From the IMG/VR virus record IMGVR_UViG_3300037847_000274, positions 1 to 25,088 of that record: a DNA stretch of 25,088 nt; one strand, given 5' to 3'. The stretch's first letter is position 1, and every line of letters begins with the position of its first letter. Position numbers and translations under genes: made by a program. This DNA comes from a virus. This document shows, piece by piece, positions 15,762-20,857 of the stretch. The notes under the pieces were generated by a model that did not search any database, had not been told where the DNA came from, and worked only from the letters and a program-made list of their open reading frames with translations.

Positions 15762-16148
15762 CTATTTTCCAAAAAACTTAGTGGCTGACCTTACAGCGAA
15801 GCTACTTGCTACGATTACACCCAAGGTATAGCTATACCACTGGGGCATGGACTCCAATGCAGCAAAGCCATTTGCTACTGCTGCGTTAGCCCATTCAAAC
15901 GGTAAAAATGCAAGGATAAGTGGAATTGAAAAAAGCAAAACCAGATACTCATCTTTCCACGAGTTCTGGGTTCCTTGTGCCATTATCTTTTCCCACTCCG
16001 CTTCTGACGTAGCGGCTGAGAGCATTATCTGAGCTTCCGCTTCTGCCTTGGCTACCTTTACTTTATTCTGTGCAGCCTTTTCTTCTACCTTACCATTTAA
16101 CCACGTACCTGCTAATTGTGATACTGGTCCAAGTAATTGTCCTATCAT
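15762..16148 (-). CDS. Holin-like membrane protein (GTA-holin type)
   Basis: 128 aa. The amphipathic Lys/Glu/Ala N-terminal half (about residues 20-60) has an AEWEKIMAQGTQNSWKDEYL stretch leading into two hydrophobic segments at about 68-84 (LVLLFSIPLILAFLPF) and 104-120. A short basic tail SATKFFGK follows. This build matches the gene-transfer-agent/marine phage holin family with C-terminal membrane helices. It would form the inner-membrane lesion that lets the endolysin out. It lies two genes upstream of the M15 endolysin in the same transcription unit. Confidence 0.75.
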   Translation of the reverse strand: MIGQLLGPVSQLAGTWLNGKVEEKAAQNKVKVAKAEAEAQIMLSAATSEAEWEKIMAQGTQNSWKDEYLVLLFSIPLILAFLPFEWANAAVANGFAALESMPQWYSYTLGVIVASSFAVRSATKFFGK

Positions 16149-16447
16149 TTTTTATTTCCTATCGCATTAAACCCAAAGTATGCACCTACTAGTGCTGATA
16201 CTGATACGACATAAATATTAGCTATGTCTGCTATTAACATTGCTGCTGTTTCCATACCAATCAATGTGCAGAGAAAGATACCCATAGGGTAAAGCACCAT
16301 TCCAGATAAAGCAAACCAAGTCATGTTGCGTTGTGCATCACGCTTGGCATCTTCATCTTCCATTTTTCTTCGTCTATCTTCTAGGTAGATCTCACGTTCT
16401 TCAGCGTCAAGCTTACCATTCTTATCTAAGTCATACTCTTCTACCAT
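16145..16447 (-). CDS. EF-hand membrane protein
   Basis: 100 aa from the ATG at 16447, which overlaps the previous stop as TAATG. A canonical EF-hand loop DLDKNGKLDAEE occupies residues 6-17, with Asp/Asn/Glu at the calcium-liganding positions. A charged helix and two hydrophobic segments (about 43-63 and 75-93) follow. It overlaps the holin gene by four bases, so it may act with it as an antiholin or calcium-sensing partner; that is inference. An in-frame TTG nine bases upstream is a less likely start. Confidence 0.7.
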   Translation of the reverse strand: MVEEYDLDKNGKLDAEEREIYLEDRRRKMEDEDAKRDAQRNMTWFALSGMVLYPMGIFLCTLIGMETAAMLIADIANIYVVSVSALVGAYFGFNAIGNKK

Positions 16448-16683
16448 TATTCCCAATCTCTTTTTCTGTTTGGTTCAAATACGTCTTTGCGCTCCAACAT
16501 ACCTTCTAGGTACATTGCACGTTCTACATGATCTAGTGAATATCTAACGCCAGTATCCTCGTGTATTTTCTTTCGTACATAGAATACATCTGACCTTGGG
16601 ATATGAACTCTTCTGAGTCTGCCCTCATCTTCATTTGCAAGAGCTTTATAAAACTCTTCAATGACATTATCGTGAGAATACAT
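16447..16683 (-). CDS. First gene of the leftward block, unknown function
   Basis: 78 aa from the ATG at 16683: MYSHDNVIEEFYKALANEDE, then VFYVRKKIHEDTGVRYSLDHVERAMYLEGML. Helical and charged, it might be a small DNA-binding or adaptor protein, but no motif is clear. A TTG at 16692 is also possible and would sit eight bases after AAGGA. The predicted transcription start is near 16700, so either choice gives a very short leader. Confidence 0.6.
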   Translation of the reverse strand: MYSHDNVIEEFYKALANEDEGRLRRVHIPRSDVFYVRKKIHEDTGVRYSLDHVERAMYLEGMLERKDVFEPNRKRDWE

Positions 16684-16706
16684 TTTAGGCAAAATAATTA
16701 TCCTTA

Positions 16707-16734
16707 GTTATACGTTTTGAAAATTCGATGTCAA
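16707..16734 (-). promoter_or_regulatory. Leftward promoter for the late block
   Basis: On the minus strand: perfect TTGACA (16734-16729), a 16-base spacer, TATAAC (16712-16707), then TAAGG. It is identical in both boxes, spacing and discriminator to the promoter before the capsid gene. It is placed just before the first leftward gene and could drive the full 16.7-kb late operon. Confidence 0.78.
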
Positions 16735-17150
16735 GAACTTTTACTGCCTACGACAGAAAAATTTTTACATACGCCTTAAAGAATATAACTATTAATAATA
16801 ATAACTATTAAGTATTATTATCTATTAAGTATTAATACCTCTAAGTATTATACTATAAGTAATTATACCGCCATTCTATCATATGTCAAGCCTTAATGTA
16901 AGAAATATTATTAATAATATTAATATATGTTGTTATCAACATCAAAATACTACATATAGGTCTTTGAACTATATACATTTACCCAAAGTCAACAAAATAA
17001 TCTTCTTTTATTTACGAATAAAAAGAATATTCTTCTATATATTCTACATATAAAAGAATATATTTCCAATATAAGTATTAAACCCTTGTTATTACTATAT
17101 ATTATTCTATATAGGTGGTAACCTGCAAGTAGTTACCAACTAAAATACCA
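16735..17150. other. AT-rich divergent region without genes
   Basis: About 415 bases of extremely AT-rich DNA separate the leftward and rightward blocks. It contains repeated TATTAAGTATTA/CTAAGTATTA units around 16806-16855, a 16-bp palindrome ATATTATTAATAATAT near 16906-16921, AGAATATTCT and further TATA-rich inverted repeats near 17025-17060. The position, repeats and easy melting would suit a replication origin or operator region, but no initiator-binding repeats are recognised. A weak rightward promoter could be TTGTTA (17086) -N16- TATATA (17108). Confidence 0.5.
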
Positions 17151-17152
17151 CC
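17114..17152 (+). other. Inverted repeat GGTGGTA...TACCACC
   Basis: GGTGGTA (17114-17120) and its exact complement TACCACC (17146-17152) flank an inner stem GGTAAC...GTTACC. The element borders the AT-rich region and leads into a CCCCTCTGTCAT that recurs at 21715. It could be a cruciform-forming site or RNA hairpin; the function is unknown. Confidence 0.4.
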
Positions 17153-17478
17153 CCTCTGTCATTATGGGTATACACGTACCTATAGACCCGCCATGGCTCA
17201 TGCACGGGTAGCCCCTACAGGGCTTCCTACGTGTAAAATCCTACGGATTTACAGCTACATACAATGCTAAAGCATTGTTTTCTATTGTTTTTACAAACAA
17301 TAAGGGATTATCTGCCTGTAAATATCAAGATATTTATGGATGGTTTTGAAAAACTAGGTAAAATTACCTAGAGACAACCATATCCCCTTGGGATTAATCC
17401 TGCATATACACCCTTAGCTTTTCCTTGCGCATTATGCCCACCAAAAGTTGAGAAAGTTTTCCCCTAAAGGGGAAGTGT
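17151..17478 (+). ncRNA. Hairpin-rich non-coding leader or candidate structured RNA
   Basis: No convincing reading frame is present. Successive hairpins on the plus strand include AGCCC/GGGCT near 17208, ACAATGC-taaa-GCATTGT near 17260, TATTGTTT-ttac-AAACAATA near 17282, TAAATATC-aa-GATATTTA near 17319, CTAGGTAA-aa-TTACCTAG near 17354 enclosed by ATGGTT...AACCAT, and TTCCCC-taaa-GGGGAA near 17459. The nested pair around 17340-17390 gives a longer stem. This could be a structured 5' leader of the early mRNA or an independent RNA; the strand is assumed from the downstream genes. Confidence 0.4.
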
Positions 17479-17499
17479 AATCTCGGAAGTTCCGTGAAT
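17479..17499 (+). repeat. 21-bp palindromic repeat, copy R1
   Basis: Core CTCGGAAGTTCCGTG, followed at once by a second hairpin AAACTC-taaa-GAGTTT. It lies 110 bases before the first early gene. It is one of six same-orientation copies sharing CGGANDTTCCG. Confidence 0.8.
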
Positions 17500-17528
17500 A
17501 GGTAAACTCTAAAGAGTTTAAAAAGTGC

Positions 17529-17558
17529 TTGACTTTCGATTTGGATCAGTGTTACAAA
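17529..17558 (+). promoter_or_regulatory. Possible rightward early promoter
   Basis: TTGACT (17529), an 18-base spacer, then TACAAA (17553) followed by GTAAGG, reminiscent of the TAAGG after the leftward promoters. The -35 is good and the -10 moderate. It would start transcription about 45 bases before the first early gene and downstream of repeat R1. Confidence 0.4.
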
Positions 17559-17592
17559 GTAAGGGCTTCGGCAATGGTGCTGAAGCATAACC

Positions 17593-17607
17593 CAAATCGG
17601 AGATTTG
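17593..17607 (+). promoter_or_regulatory. Shine-Dalgarno presented in a hairpin loop, gene at 17610
   Basis: CAAATC-gga-GATTTG forms a six-base-pair stem whose three-base loop is GGA; the GGAGA ribosome binding site begins in this loop and runs into the 3' arm, and the ATG follows two bases after the stem. The same arrangement occurs before the gene at 18336. This decides the start at 17610. Confidence 0.6.
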
Positions 17608-17609
17608 AT

Positions 17610-18260
17610 ATGACAAATACAGCAACTTTACCTACGGTAACATTGAACAGCACTTTCAAGCTAGGACGTAAGTCCTACACAATGAGGGAAGCCATACAAC
17701 ATGGTTGTAATGTTCACGACAAGATATGTCTTCTTACAGAAGATTGGAAAGCTGATGCTTTGCCTCTCTATAGAGAGTTTGGCAACATTTGTTTACAAAT
17801 GGAAGCACTCTTTCTTGGTAACAAGAAAGCTTACGGTAGCTTTATAGCTACCACCGATTTCAGCAATGATGTAATCAGCTCTGCTGATAAGTATGATGCC
17901 AAGTGGATTGCCACTCACTGGACTAAAGTCCAGAGCTTAAATAAGTCTGGAAGACTTAATGCTCTTGGCGTATCTTCCATTAGGAAGATTGTGCTTGAGG
18001 CTTACCCAGAGCTTCGTAAGAAGCCGAAAGCTGATAAACCTGCTTCAGCAGGTAATACTTCAAAAGGCAAGCCAAAGGCTTCCCCAGAGGTCACAATGGC
18101 TGGAAACGAAGTTTCCAAGATCAAGCCTACAGTCTTTGAGACTGTCGTTGCCAAGAACGAAGTTGAACTTGCAGAGCAAGTTTTCGATCAGATGCAAACC
18201 CTTGGGTTTGACAGACTGAAGTTCTCAAGAGCATTCAATGCTCTTTTCAAGAAGTCGTAA
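17610..18260 (+). CDS. First early gene, unknown function, hairpin-tiled coding DNA
   Basis: 216 aa. It starts MTNTATLPTVTLNSTFKLGR; the middle part (NICLQMEALFLGNKKAYGSF, KWIATHWTKVQSLNKSGRLN) looks helical and globular. A Lys/Pro/Ala/Ser linker KKPKADKPASAGNTSKGKPK lies at about 142-165, and the C-terminal helix VELAEQVFDQMQTLGFDRL is followed by a FNALFKKS end. I recognise no family. Upstream TTG and ATG codons in frame are rejected because GGAGA precedes this ATG. The coding DNA is exceptional: about twenty short perfect hairpins lie inside it (see findings). As the first gene after the divergent region it may encode an early takeover or regulatory protein; that is inference from position. 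Confidence 0.7.
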   Translation: MTNTATLPTVTLNSTFKLGRKSYTMREAIQHGCNVHDKICLLTEDWKADALPLYREFGNICLQMEALFLGNKKAYGSFIATTDFSNDVISSADKYDAKWIATHWTKVQSLNKSGRLNALGVSSIRKIVLEAYPELRKKPKADKPASAGNTSKGKPKASPEVTMAGNEVSKIKPTVFETVVAKNEVELAEQVFDQMQTLGFDRLKFSRAFNALFKKS

Positions 18261-18290
18261 GACTTCCTTGAGCTTCCCTTCGGGGAAGCT
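18251..18290 (+). terminator. Double hairpin after the first early gene
   Basis: GAAGTC-gtaa-GACTTC (18251-18266) spans the stop codon, and AGCTTCCC-ttcg-GGGAAGCT (18271-18290) follows, a perfect eight-base-pair stem with a UUCG tetraloop closed by C-G. No T-run follows, so it is more likely an mRNA-stabilising or processing hairpin than a rho-independent terminator. Confidence 0.55.
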
Positions 18291-18293
18291 TCC

Positions 18294-18314
18294 ATTCACG
18301 GATTTTCCGTGATT
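18294..18314 (+). repeat. 21-bp palindromic repeat, copy R2
   Basis: Core CACGGATTTTCCGTG between the double hairpin and the next gene; its end lies 21 bases before the ATG at 18336. The inner base pair differs from the other copies, but the outer CACGG/CCGTG arms are perfect. Confidence 0.8.
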
Positions 18315-18317
18315 AAC

Positions 18318-18334
18318 TTTAATCGGAGATTAAA
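18318..18334 (+). promoter_or_regulatory. Shine-Dalgarno presented in a hairpin loop, gene at 18336
   Basis: TTTAATC-gga-GATTAAA, a seven-base-pair stem with loop GGA, ends one base before the ATG. The loop and first 3'-arm bases make GGAGA. The stem sequence differs from the copy at 17593 while the loop and geometry are the same, which points to selection on structure. Confidence 0.65.
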
Positions 18335-18335
18335 A

Positions 18336-18533
18336 ATGTACGAAAAATATCTTGGTGTTAATATATTAACACATGGTTCTGTTGATGAAGCAAAATACTT
18401 TTGCTTTGCTTATCAAGGTCAACTCATAACCGATGGTTATGGTAACACTCTCAAGCTTGAAAAGAGAGGTGAAAACAACCTTGACAGAGTCAAGGGATTT
18501 ATAGAGTGCTTAGCAGCACTCGGTGAAATTTAA
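18336..18533 (+). CDS. Small early protein, unknown
   Basis: 65 aa: MYEKYLGVNILTHGSVDEAK, YFCFAYQGQLITDGYGNTLK, then a helical end. The fold looks like a small alpha/beta protein; no family is recognised. The start at 18336 is chosen over an in-frame earlier codon because the GGA-loop hairpin immediately precedes it. Coding DNA carries GTGTTAA-tata-TTAACAC, AGCAAAA-tac-TTTTGCT, CATAACC-gat-GGTTATG and GAGTGCT-tagc-AGCACTC hairpins. A rho-independent terminator follows. Confidence 0.65.
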   Translation: MYEKYLGVNILTHGSVDEAKYFCFAYQGQLITDGYGNTLKLEKRGENNLDRVKGFIECLAALGEI

Positions 18534-18536
18534 AAT

Positions 18537-18560
18537 AAGCCCTCTTCGGAGGGCTTTTTT
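18537..18560 (+). terminator. Rho-independent terminator
   Basis: AAGCCCTC-ttcg-GAGGGCTT with an immediate run of T's. Eight base pairs with a UUCG loop closed by C-G make it a strong intrinsic terminator for rightward transcription, three bases after the stop of the 65-aa gene. It implies a new promoter or read-through control for the genes from 18701. Confidence 0.85.
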
Positions 18561-18565
18561 AGTTT

Positions 18566-18700
18566 ATACTTCTTTGAAGTATATCTATTCTCGGAAATTC
18601 CGTGAATGGTTAAACTTCTTTGAAGTTTATTTTTTCTTTTTATTAATAATAAAAAAGAGAGACCTCTGCAAAACTAGACCTTTGAAACAGGAGAATACCT
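18566..18700 (+). other. Leader with repeat R3 between two similar hairpins
   Basis: ATACTTC-ttt-GAAGTAT (about 18567-18583), then the 21-bp repeat R3 (18587-18607, core CTCGGAAATTCCGTG), then AAACTTC-ttt-GAAGTTT (about 18613-18629), then an AT-rich run and the CAGGAGAATACCT ribosome binding site for the gene at 18701. The two flanking hairpins share stem and loop sequence (ACTTC-ttt-GAAGT). No reading frame is supported here. Confidence 0.6.
18587..18607 (+). repeat. 21-bp palindromic repeat, copy R3
   Basis: Core CTCGGAAATTCCGTG; the outer A/T bases also pair, so apart from one T-T mismatch in the arms it is symmetric. It sits 93 bases before the ATG at 18701. Confidence 0.8.
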
Positions 18701-18937
18701 ATGAAACTACCAGACATGAACAACGTGTATGTAACACACAAGGGAAGAGAGATATCTATCTCTCACCATAGAAATTATGGGAATTGGCATGATGAGCGAG
18801 AGATCGCTGTATTACCCGATAAAGACAAGGGCGAAACATATGACATAACATTTTATGGCAGATCGCTAGACAGTTTAATCAATAGATTAATAGAAGTTCG
18901 TGATAACATTGATAAGGAGAGTACGAATGCTAAATAA
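18701..18937 (+). CDS. Small early protein, unknown
   Basis: 78 aa: NNVYVTHKGREISISHHRNY, REIAVLPDKDKGETYDITFY, GRSLDSLINRLIEVRDNID. The strand-rich first half and C-terminal helix resemble small phage proteins I cannot name. CAGGAGAATACCT precedes the ATG; the same ribosome-binding string recurs before the genes at 19355 and (shorter) 24356. The end overlaps the next start by 11 bases. Confidence 0.65.
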   Translation: MKLPDMNNVYVTHKGREISISHHRNYGNWHDEREIAVLPDKDKGETYDITFYGRSLDSLINRLIEVRDNIDKESTNAK

Positions 18938-19190
18938 ACTTAATTACATAGAACATTGGGGCTACGTAGAACACGTAGACCATAACAAAATTCTTGGTTA
19001 CAAGACCTGTATCTTTACTGGTAAAGATAATGTTATGCCTTTGCCTATAAGACAGGGGCAACTTGAAGCTTGGGTAGACTCTACCATCTTGGTACAAGAT
19101 GCGTTCCCTCATCTAAACAAGAGCCAAAGGGAATTTATTAAATCAGGTTGTAGCCCAGAGGATTGGGATATACTATTTTCAGACGAGTGA
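18927..19190 (+). CDS. Conserved early phage protein (EWD-type C-terminus)
   Basis: 87 aa from the ATG at 18927, preceded by AAGGAGAGTACGA. The end VQDAFPHLNKSQREFIKSGC, SPEDWDILF follows the 'vQd-fP-L---eREfl-tG-tpeEWd-lF' pattern seen at the C-terminus of small early proteins in many tailed phages. The function is unknown. An earlier in-frame codon at 18900 lacks a ribosome binding site. Confidence 0.7.
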   Translation: MLNKLNYIEHWGYVEHVDHNKILGYKTCIFTGKDNVMPLPIRQGQLEAWVDSTILVQDAFPHLNKSQREFIKSGCSPEDWDILFSDE

Positions 19191-19194
19191 TAAC

Positions 19195-19398
19195 ATGATA
19201 CCTAAACGCAACAGGTCTGCCAGACGTGCAGATAAGTATTGGCAATCTGTTTTCTTACAACAGATGTTGATGCCTCAACGGGGCTTGACAAACAAGTTAG
19301 ACCTCGCTAAACCTAATCTCGGAAATTCCGTGAATGAAAAACAGGAGAATACTAATGGAAGAATTAATCGACAAAGTTATAGACCAAATCAAAGATGA
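19195..19398 (+). CDS. Doubtful small basic reading frame
   Basis: 67 aa, starting MIPKRNRSARRADKYWQSVF, basic and low in hydrophobics. It begins four bases after the previous stop without a clear ribosome binding site and runs through repeat R4 and into the next gene in another frame. The N-terminal 40 residues could be real and the rest read-through; alternatively the whole frame is fortuitous. Confidence 0.35.
   Translation: MIPKRNRSARRADKYWQSVFLQQMLMPQRGLTNKLDLAKPNLGNSVNEKQENTNGRINRQSYRPNQR
19285..19313 (+). promoter_or_regulatory. Possible rightward promoter abutting repeat R4
   Basis: A perfect TTGACA at 19285, 17-base spacer, TAAACC at 19308, then repeat R4. The -10 is poor (three of six). 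If used, R4 would lie at the transcription start, the position of a repressor operator. Confidence 0.3.
19315..19335 (+). repeat. 21-bp palindromic repeat, copy R4
   Basis: Core CTCGGAAATTCCGTG, preceded by AAACC like R5. It is 19 bases before the ATG at 19355; the ATG formed at its 3' edge (19334) is in frame with that gene and could be an alternative start. Confidence 0.8.
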
Positions 19399-19504
19399 TT
19401 TGGATAAACGTGAGTTACTAGCGTTACATGAATTGCTTTTGTGTATCCCTAAAGAAAATTTAGAAAGTTTTTTATCGGAGGCAAACCTATGCAATACGAA
19501 GTAA
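19355..19504 (+). CDS. Small acidic/helical early protein
   Basis: 49 aa: MEELIDKVIDQIKDDLDKRE, LLALHELLLCIPKENLESFL and a short tail. An amphipathic helical hairpin is likely. CAGGAGAATACTA lies directly before the ATG, the same ribosome-binding string as the gene at 18701. It overlaps the next gene start by 16 bases. No function is known. Confidence 0.6.
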   Translation: MEELIDKVIDQIKDDLDKRELLALHELLLCIPKENLESFLSEANLCNTK

Positions 19505-19710
19505 ATATCGTTCACAACATGAACAAGGAAGCTAATCCAGACAGCACCAAGATTATCTGGAAGCATTGGGGTAGGCTAGTATTATCTAGCGACAGCAAAG
19601 AGATGGCTCTTGAAAAGGCTAGACATCTGCAAGATGTACTAGGTCAAGACTATAAGACAGAGACATGGCTTGCCATGAAAGTATCAGAAAGGGTACGTGA
19701 TGAAAGTTGA
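19489..19710 (+). CDS. Small early protein, unknown
   Basis: 73 aa: MQYEVNIVHNMNKEANPDST, WKHWGRLVLSSDSKEMALEK, ARHLQDVLGQDYKTETWLAM. Beta-strand start, then helix, then strand, as in small single-domain phage proteins. TCGGAGG seven bases before the ATG is a strong ribosome binding site. It overlaps the next gene by 11 bases, consistent with translational coupling. Confidence 0.65.
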   Translation: MQYEVNIVHNMNKEANPDSTKIIWKHWGRLVLSSDSKEMALEKARHLQDVLGQDYKTETWLAMKVSERVRDES

Positions 19711-20098
19711 AATCTATTTTAATTTACATAAGCGACTGTTCTCTATAAGAGAACGACATGGCAAAGTGATTGCTCACAAAAGATGGGTGGGTCTAGTTAG
19801 ACCTACGTTTGTTGTGCAGCAAGGTGGACGTGAACGTGTTCTTAGAGACAAGTCTAAGAATGTTCATGCTTTCGTTAGACCCGAAGGGTATCAGGGTATG
19901 GATGAGGTAATACCCTTTGACATACTGGATGGCTACACGACTGTACGTTACAACCCGTACAAGTACGCATCATTTGTGGACGAGAACGAAGATCCTATCT
20001 TCGAAGCTGATGTTGGATTCATGTACCTTGACAAACAAAATAAACCTGTTATTAAGGTAGCAAGCTTGGATCAAGCACAACAAATACTAGAAACCTAA
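19700..20098 (+). CDS. Conserved phage early protein (NLHKxLFS type)
   Basis: 132 aa from the ATG at 19700 (AAGGG six bases before). It begins MKVEIYFNLHKRLFSIRERH, GKVIAHKRWVGLVRPTFVVQ, then GGRERVLRDKSKNVHAFVRP. The 'vyvNLHK-lfSv--GkVvaha--v-l-----V---Gr-rV--e-kKnVHAfv' pattern is widespread in tailed phages infecting proteobacteria; the function is unknown. The stop codon TAA forms the left edge of repeat R5. Confidence 0.7.
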   Translation: MKVEIYFNLHKRLFSIRERHGKVIAHKRWVGLVRPTFVVQQGGRERVLRDKSKNVHAFVRPEGYQGMDEVIPFDILDGYTTVRYNPYKYASFVDENEDPIFEADVGFMYLDKQNKPVIKVASLDQAQQILET

Positions 20099-20117
20099 TC
20101 ACGGAGATTCCGAGAAT
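20097..20117 (+). repeat. 21-bp palindromic repeat, copy R5
   Basis: Core CACGGAGATTCCGAG. It begins in the stop codon of the 132-aa gene and ends in the start codon of the GP88-like gene, so it is the whole intergenic space. GGAG inside it is nine bases from the ATG and must also act as the ribosome binding site; symmetric base pairing would then occlude it. Confidence 0.8.
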
Positions 20118-20814
20118 GACTGTAACAACCCAAGAACTAAATGATCTATTCAGACACTGTGCAGATATTGGCATGGCGGCAACGGATAGACCTATCAACG
20201 ATACAGAGAACCATACTGGTTCTTGTGATCACAGAACAGATTACTGTGATGACACTTGTTATAACATTAAGTTATACAATATGTATCCTAACATGGCTAA
20301 ACGTGATGACAGATGCGAGACTATCTGGCAGAAGCTAGACAAGTCTAACTCTGACTTCACTCAATTCTTTAGTCGTAAACAGTACGATACTAGTCGTGTA
20401 CGTCACATGACCAGAGGCGAAGCATTCAAAGACATCAAAGATGTCTATCGTGTAAAGACTATGTGCTTGCTCAATCCCGACATCTTGTGGTGGATACCGA
20501 CACGAGCATGGCGTAACCCAAGGATAAAATCCTTGATTGAGAAAGAGCTAATGCCTCTTGACAATTGTGCAATCAATGCTTCACTAGATCCATCTAACAG
20601 CAAAGCTGAATGGCAGATGCTGATTGACGATGATTGGAACATCATGTTCTATGGTGATGATACGTTGACACATGATCCTGTATATGGCAAACGTATGTTT
20701 GCTTGCCCCAAGACACACAAGGGTCTGAAGGGTCACTGCATGGATTGCAAGGCAGGTTGCTTTGCACAGAAGACTATTAACCGAACCCAGATAGTTCATC
20801 TATCTGAACACTAA
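20116..20814 (+). CDS. GP88-like cysteine-rich protein
   Basis: 232 aa. A Cys/His-rich start GSCDHRTDYCDDTCYNIKLY, a middle VRHMTRGEAFKDIKDVYRVK followed by LNPDILWWIPTRAWRNPRIK and NCAINASLDPSN, and an end ACPKTHKGLKGHCMDCKAGC. The order (Cys cluster; 'fw-yTRaWR'; 'aS-D'; 'CP-t----C--C--C') agrees with the mycobacteriophage Gp88-type family as I remember it. The Cys residues probably bind metal. The biochemical role is unknown. It starts within repeat R5 and ends at repeat R6. Confidence 0.6.
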   Translation: MTVTTQELNDLFRHCADIGMAATDRPINDTENHTGSCDHRTDYCDDTCYNIKLYNMYPNMAKRDDRCETIWQKLDKSNSDFTQFFSRKQYDTSRVRHMTRGEAFKDIKDVYRVKTMCLLNPDILWWIPTRAWRNPRIKSLIEKELMPLDNCAINASLDPSNSKAEWQMLIDDDWNIMFYGDDTLTHDPVYGKRMFACPKTHKGLKGHCMDCKAGCFAQKTINRTQIVHLSEH

Positions 20815-20833
20815 TCACGGAATTTCCGTGAAT
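20813..20833 (+). repeat. 21-bp palindromic repeat, copy R6
   Basis: Core CACGGAATTTCCGTG, the most symmetric copy: arms of eight around one central base. It overlaps the stop of the GP88-like gene and lies 24 bases before the DUF932 start. Confidence 0.85.
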
Positions 20834-20857
20834 GAAACTGAATGGAAGGAGAAACAA

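Noticed and set aside
17394-17588. Minus-strand frame in the leader of the first early gene
   Set aside because: It crosses repeat R1 and several hairpins, lacks a ribosome binding site and opposes all nearby genes.
18523-18771. Reading frame across the terminator and repeat R3
   Set aside because: It runs through a strong rho-independent terminator, a palindromic repeat and two hairpins, has no ribosome binding site and overlaps the well-supported gene at 18701.
17479-20833. Palindromic repeats as a CRISPR array or transposon ends
   Set aside because: Spacing is irregular (about 0.27-0.8 kb), genes lie between copies, and no target duplications or cas genes are seen.
19334-20834. ATG at the 3' edge of the 21-bp repeats as a conserved start codon
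   Set aside because: Only R5 clearly uses it; R1 and R2 have no ATG there, R3 opens a five-codon frame and R6 is out of frame with DUF932. R4 is in frame but a better start follows.
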